From Castanea sativa (taxonomy: Eukaryota; Streptophyta; Magnoliopsida; Fagales; Fagaceae), in contig NC_134023.1 of the NCBI RefSeq assembly GCF_040712315.1, positions 66,190,757 to 66,254,756 of the forward strand: a stretch of DNA of 64,000 nucleotides, written 5' to 3'. Below the pieces are notes generated by a model. The model searched no databases. It was not told the DNA's origin and worked only from the letters and a program-made list of their open reading frames with translations. Below, one piece after another: positions 61,420 to 64,000 of the stretch; position 1 is the first letter of the stretch; each line of letters starts with the position of its first letter. The translations under genes and the position numbers were made by a program.

Positions 61420-61860
61420 CCTCTTCAACTGTGGTGGTAAAAAATGCAATTGGAGAGCTGTTAAAGGTTTGGAGCAAGATTTATGACTTATGCACTCCTG
61501 TTGAAGCTCAAACAGTGGTAATTTTGTGGGCTTTATTTAAACTTGCCTAAGTCTGAAAATTGGTGCATTATCATAATGGGAAGGAATACAAAAGTATGTT
61601 TTGATATCCTAGTTAGAGAAGAAGAACCAAGTATGCTTTGGTCTATTTCTACTATCATGAGCAATGCTTTTGATTCAAGACTGTATTTTGCTAATTGGGA
61701 ATTATGCTAGGTTAGAAAATCTCTTAACTTCGCAGTTCATTCCCTTTTTAAACTTTTTATCGTTCTTAAAGCTTGTTTTCTAGTAATAGTTGCAATCTAC
61801 CGGTTATTGTACTTTTTTTTATTCTTAATAAATTAAAGTGTAAAAAAAAATAAAAAAGTA
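61420..61860 (+). pseudogene. Degraded LINE RNase H-like 3' remnant
   Basis: Broken frames give NAIGELLKVWSKIYDLCTPV near 61445, then LVREEEPSMLWSIS near 61610 and RRSLNFAVHSLFKLF near 61715. These fit the metal-site and terminal 'RxxNxAAHSLAKF' regions of plant LINE RNase H domains. It ends with 'cttaataaattaaagtgt' and an A run at about 61843. Stops and shifts show that it is dead. Confidence 0.55.
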
Positions 61861-62884
61861 TATCTCATATATGTTTTTTAAACTAATAAAATAATTAAAT
61901 TTTAACAATTTTAAACCATCTATAATTCAATCGGTTTTGAGTAATTGGATTTGGATGAGCATATCGGATTGAAAAGTGAGTGTTGGACTCGGGCCCATTT
62001 GCCTGCAATAATTGATCTGTAACCACGGCCGAAATGGTTGATGATCCATTGCGTATATTCAAAGTCTTTAAAGTCTAACTGGCTCGGATTTCCATGGTTG
62101 TTTCCCAAAATAATTTCAATGTGTCACAACAAGAGGCCTGGTATTGTTTCAACGAAGACAAAACCAACGTACCTATGCTATTTCTTATCAACTTGTGATG
62201 ACCCCTTTTTCTTCTTCTATTATTGGGCTCCATTTTATCACTTATTGCTGACTTTTCCCACAATCACAAGCATTGGTCTTCCTGCTGACATGATTGAAGG
62301 CTGAAGCAGCCTGGTCATTTCTTCTTTTTCTCTTTTTTTTTAACCTATGGTCATTTTTTCTTGAAGCAATGTGACCTCTGCACTTGGTTTCATATTTTCT
62401 TTTCTTAATGAAAGATGAAAATTCGTAGCTAAATTGGTTAGAAGTTCCAAAATTAAATTAAATGTCAGTTTTAGTATCTGTTTATTTTGTTAAAATTAAA
62501 TTTTTTTACTGAAAATACTATAAATAAAAGTTAAAGTTAACTAAAATAGTATAAAAAACATATAAATGATATAAAAAAATACAGTAAAATCTATAAATAA
62601 TAACAAAATTAAATTAAATAATAAAATTAATTAGTAAAATTAATTTTTAACAACTGACACCAAATTTATATAAAAGGAGGGCCAAGGGCTATGTTCACAG
62701 GGTGTTCAAGACTTATCAATGAAGCTATACATGTTCAACGATCGGGGCTGTAACACACTGCCACTAAAGGACGAGATTGTGTTAAATGTTTCAAAGCAAA
62801 ATATGCAGAGCACATGCATTTGCCATATATCAGCTTAAAGTCATTGCAGTATCATTAATGACCAAAGGCTAGGCATGATTCATT
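61861..62884. other. Non-genic sequence with a CNL-upstream repeat fragment
   Basis: No supported gene. The short open frames on both strands at 61920-62304 overlap each other and show no motif. Positions 62680-62770 repeat the 'gtgttcaagactt...cactgccactaaa' segment seen at 17160, 19170 and 21720. Positions 62460-62650 are extremely AT-rich. Confidence 0.5.
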
Positions 62885-63180
62885 GTTTAGTGTCTGTTTA
62901 ATTGGGTGCATGCCACATAATTTTTTGTAGTTTCTATACTTAGAATGTTTCAAAAGACATAATTTTTAGTTGATTTTATACTAAATATATGACAAATAAC
63001 TAAAACCTATCTTTAATAAATAAATACTAGATTTGTCGAAAAAGTTTTTAAAGTCACAACAAATAATAGTTTTTAGTTTTTAATGCATGAGACAAAGTCT
63101 ACATACTCAATAGACACAACAAATTCGTTATCAAGCGGAAGGTTATTTTATTATTGGATTTAAATGAAAATCGGTAAAAA
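62885..63180. repeat. Duplicate of 59850-60145
   Basis: Nearly collinear about 300-bp repeat with shared phrases such as 'taaaacctatctttaataaataaa' and 'aatgcat(a/g)agacaaagtcta'. It ends where MITE cluster 2 begins. Confidence 0.75.
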
Positions 63181-63670
63181 CTTATCAATAGTTTATATTA
63201 TTTTATTAGATTGTATGTAAAAATAAAAACTTAAATGTAAGACGAGTTATAAAATGAGTTGGTAAAATAGATAAAGTGGTGTTTGAGAATGCATAATAGT
63301 TTATTTTTAAAAAAAATACTATTCATAGGTTGCAAAATTTTATAAATTTACAAACCCAGATGGAGTTGGTATTGGGTGTCTTGGGTTGTAAAATAGCAAC
63401 TAGAGAGTGTTTACACCCCCAATACTAGTGCTCTTACTGTTCATGGGTTGTAAAGAAAAAATAATTTTTTAATCTTATGGTTGTGGGTGAAGAGAAAAAA
63501 AAAAGAGTGGGAGGAAAGAGATAGAATAGAATAGTATTTTTTTTATTAGGTAATTTATATTATTTTATCGAGTGCTATGTAAAAATAAGAACTAAAATGT
63601 TGAGTGAGTTGTAAAATGAATTGGTAAAATAAATAAAGAAGTGTTTAAGAATACTAGTGCACTAACCAAG
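63181..63670. mobile_element. Palindromic MITE cluster 2
   Basis: Same family as 60480-61330. It has 'agtttatattattttattaga', 'gttggtaaaatagataaagtgg', 'acaaacccagatggagtt' and 'aatactagtgctctta', then a second copy at 63430-63665 ending 'aatactagtgcac'. No coding sequence. Confidence 0.65.
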
Positions 63671-64000
63671 CTTTGTCTATTATAAATCTACCATTGACAA
63701 CTAGGTGAAAAATACACGGTTTAAGACATGTGGCTGTGTTCGAATTGTGAAAGAATTTAATGATAGAGATGTGAGCGTGAGCCAACATTGTGTGTTTGGT
63801 CATTGGTGTGGTGTGACTGAGACACTATAGGTTATTTGGTTAATGCTTTTAAACAATACTTTTCAGTATTTAAACATTGAAAACTATTGTTTAAAAAAAA
63901 AACATGTTTGGTTGGGCATTTTTGTTAAGTGTTGTTTGAGTTATGTTATTCAAAAGATGGTTTTTAAACACTGCCTTTTGAAATCACCAAAGACCTATTT
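63671..64000. other. Right-end non-genic sequence
   Basis: Nothing recognisable as a gene. Positions 63836-63990 contain inverted 'aaacaata/tattgtttaaa'-type repeats that may be the start of another MITE cut by the window edge. Confidence 0.35.

Overview
This is nuclear DNA of a woody core eudicot. It is AT-rich, its genes are split by GT-AG introns, and it is dense in plant transposable elements (hAT-like, PIF/Harbinger, solo LTRs, LINE/SINE tails, MITEs). The tree-type CCD1 and RGA-type NBS-LRR sequences would fit an oak-like Fagales species, but that is a weak inference. There is no bacterial, organellar or viral gene set and no CRISPR array.

The window is a degenerating disease-resistance (CC-NBS-LRR) cluster whose flanks have been copied many times. 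Unit A (about 1546-2817) is an N-terminally truncated CNL pseudogene. Unit B (24500-27805) is the only near-complete CNL. All its NB-ARC motifs and a long LRR are intact, but one in-frame TAG interrupts the coiled-coil region at codon 74. Its 5' leader is a tandem array of about 205-bp units, two of which carry a copy of the gene's own start (MAEAI...) as decoy uORFs. Unit C (about 33050-33840) is an LRR-only remnant. The non-coding 3' flank of the CNL recurs at about 5.5-9.5, 28.5-30.4, 34.6-38.4, 47.8-49.0 and 57.7-59.1 kb.

Interleaved with the cluster are pieces of three other genes, all on the + strand. A carotenoid cleavage dioxygenase 1 (CCD1) gene is scattered in scrambled order: exons 2-5 at 30674-32476, exon 1 at 42136-42369, exons 4-8 at 44719-46342 and exons 6-8 at 56331-56892. 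Both exon 6-8 copies run directly into the C-terminal E domain of a PPR protein (46354-46479 and 56907-57101). Between them lies a 5'-truncated, intron-containing ESF1 pre-rRNA-processing gene (49679-55597) with a homopolymer frameshift near its end. The fragments keep their introns, so they were moved as genomic DNA and not through mRNA.

Several transposon insertions can be defined precisely because a paralogous copy keeps the empty site: a 998-bp and a 932-bp PIF/Harbinger-type element (TTA duplications), a 928-bp and a 946-bp hAT-like element (8-bp duplications), an 875-bp solo LTR (CTCTT) and a LINE tail (11-bp duplication). The right end (59.5-64 kb) is MITE-rich palindromic sequence plus a degraded LINE RNase H remnant. 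Exon numbers for CCD1 are relative to the fragments seen here. All family assignments come from reading motifs, without database searches.
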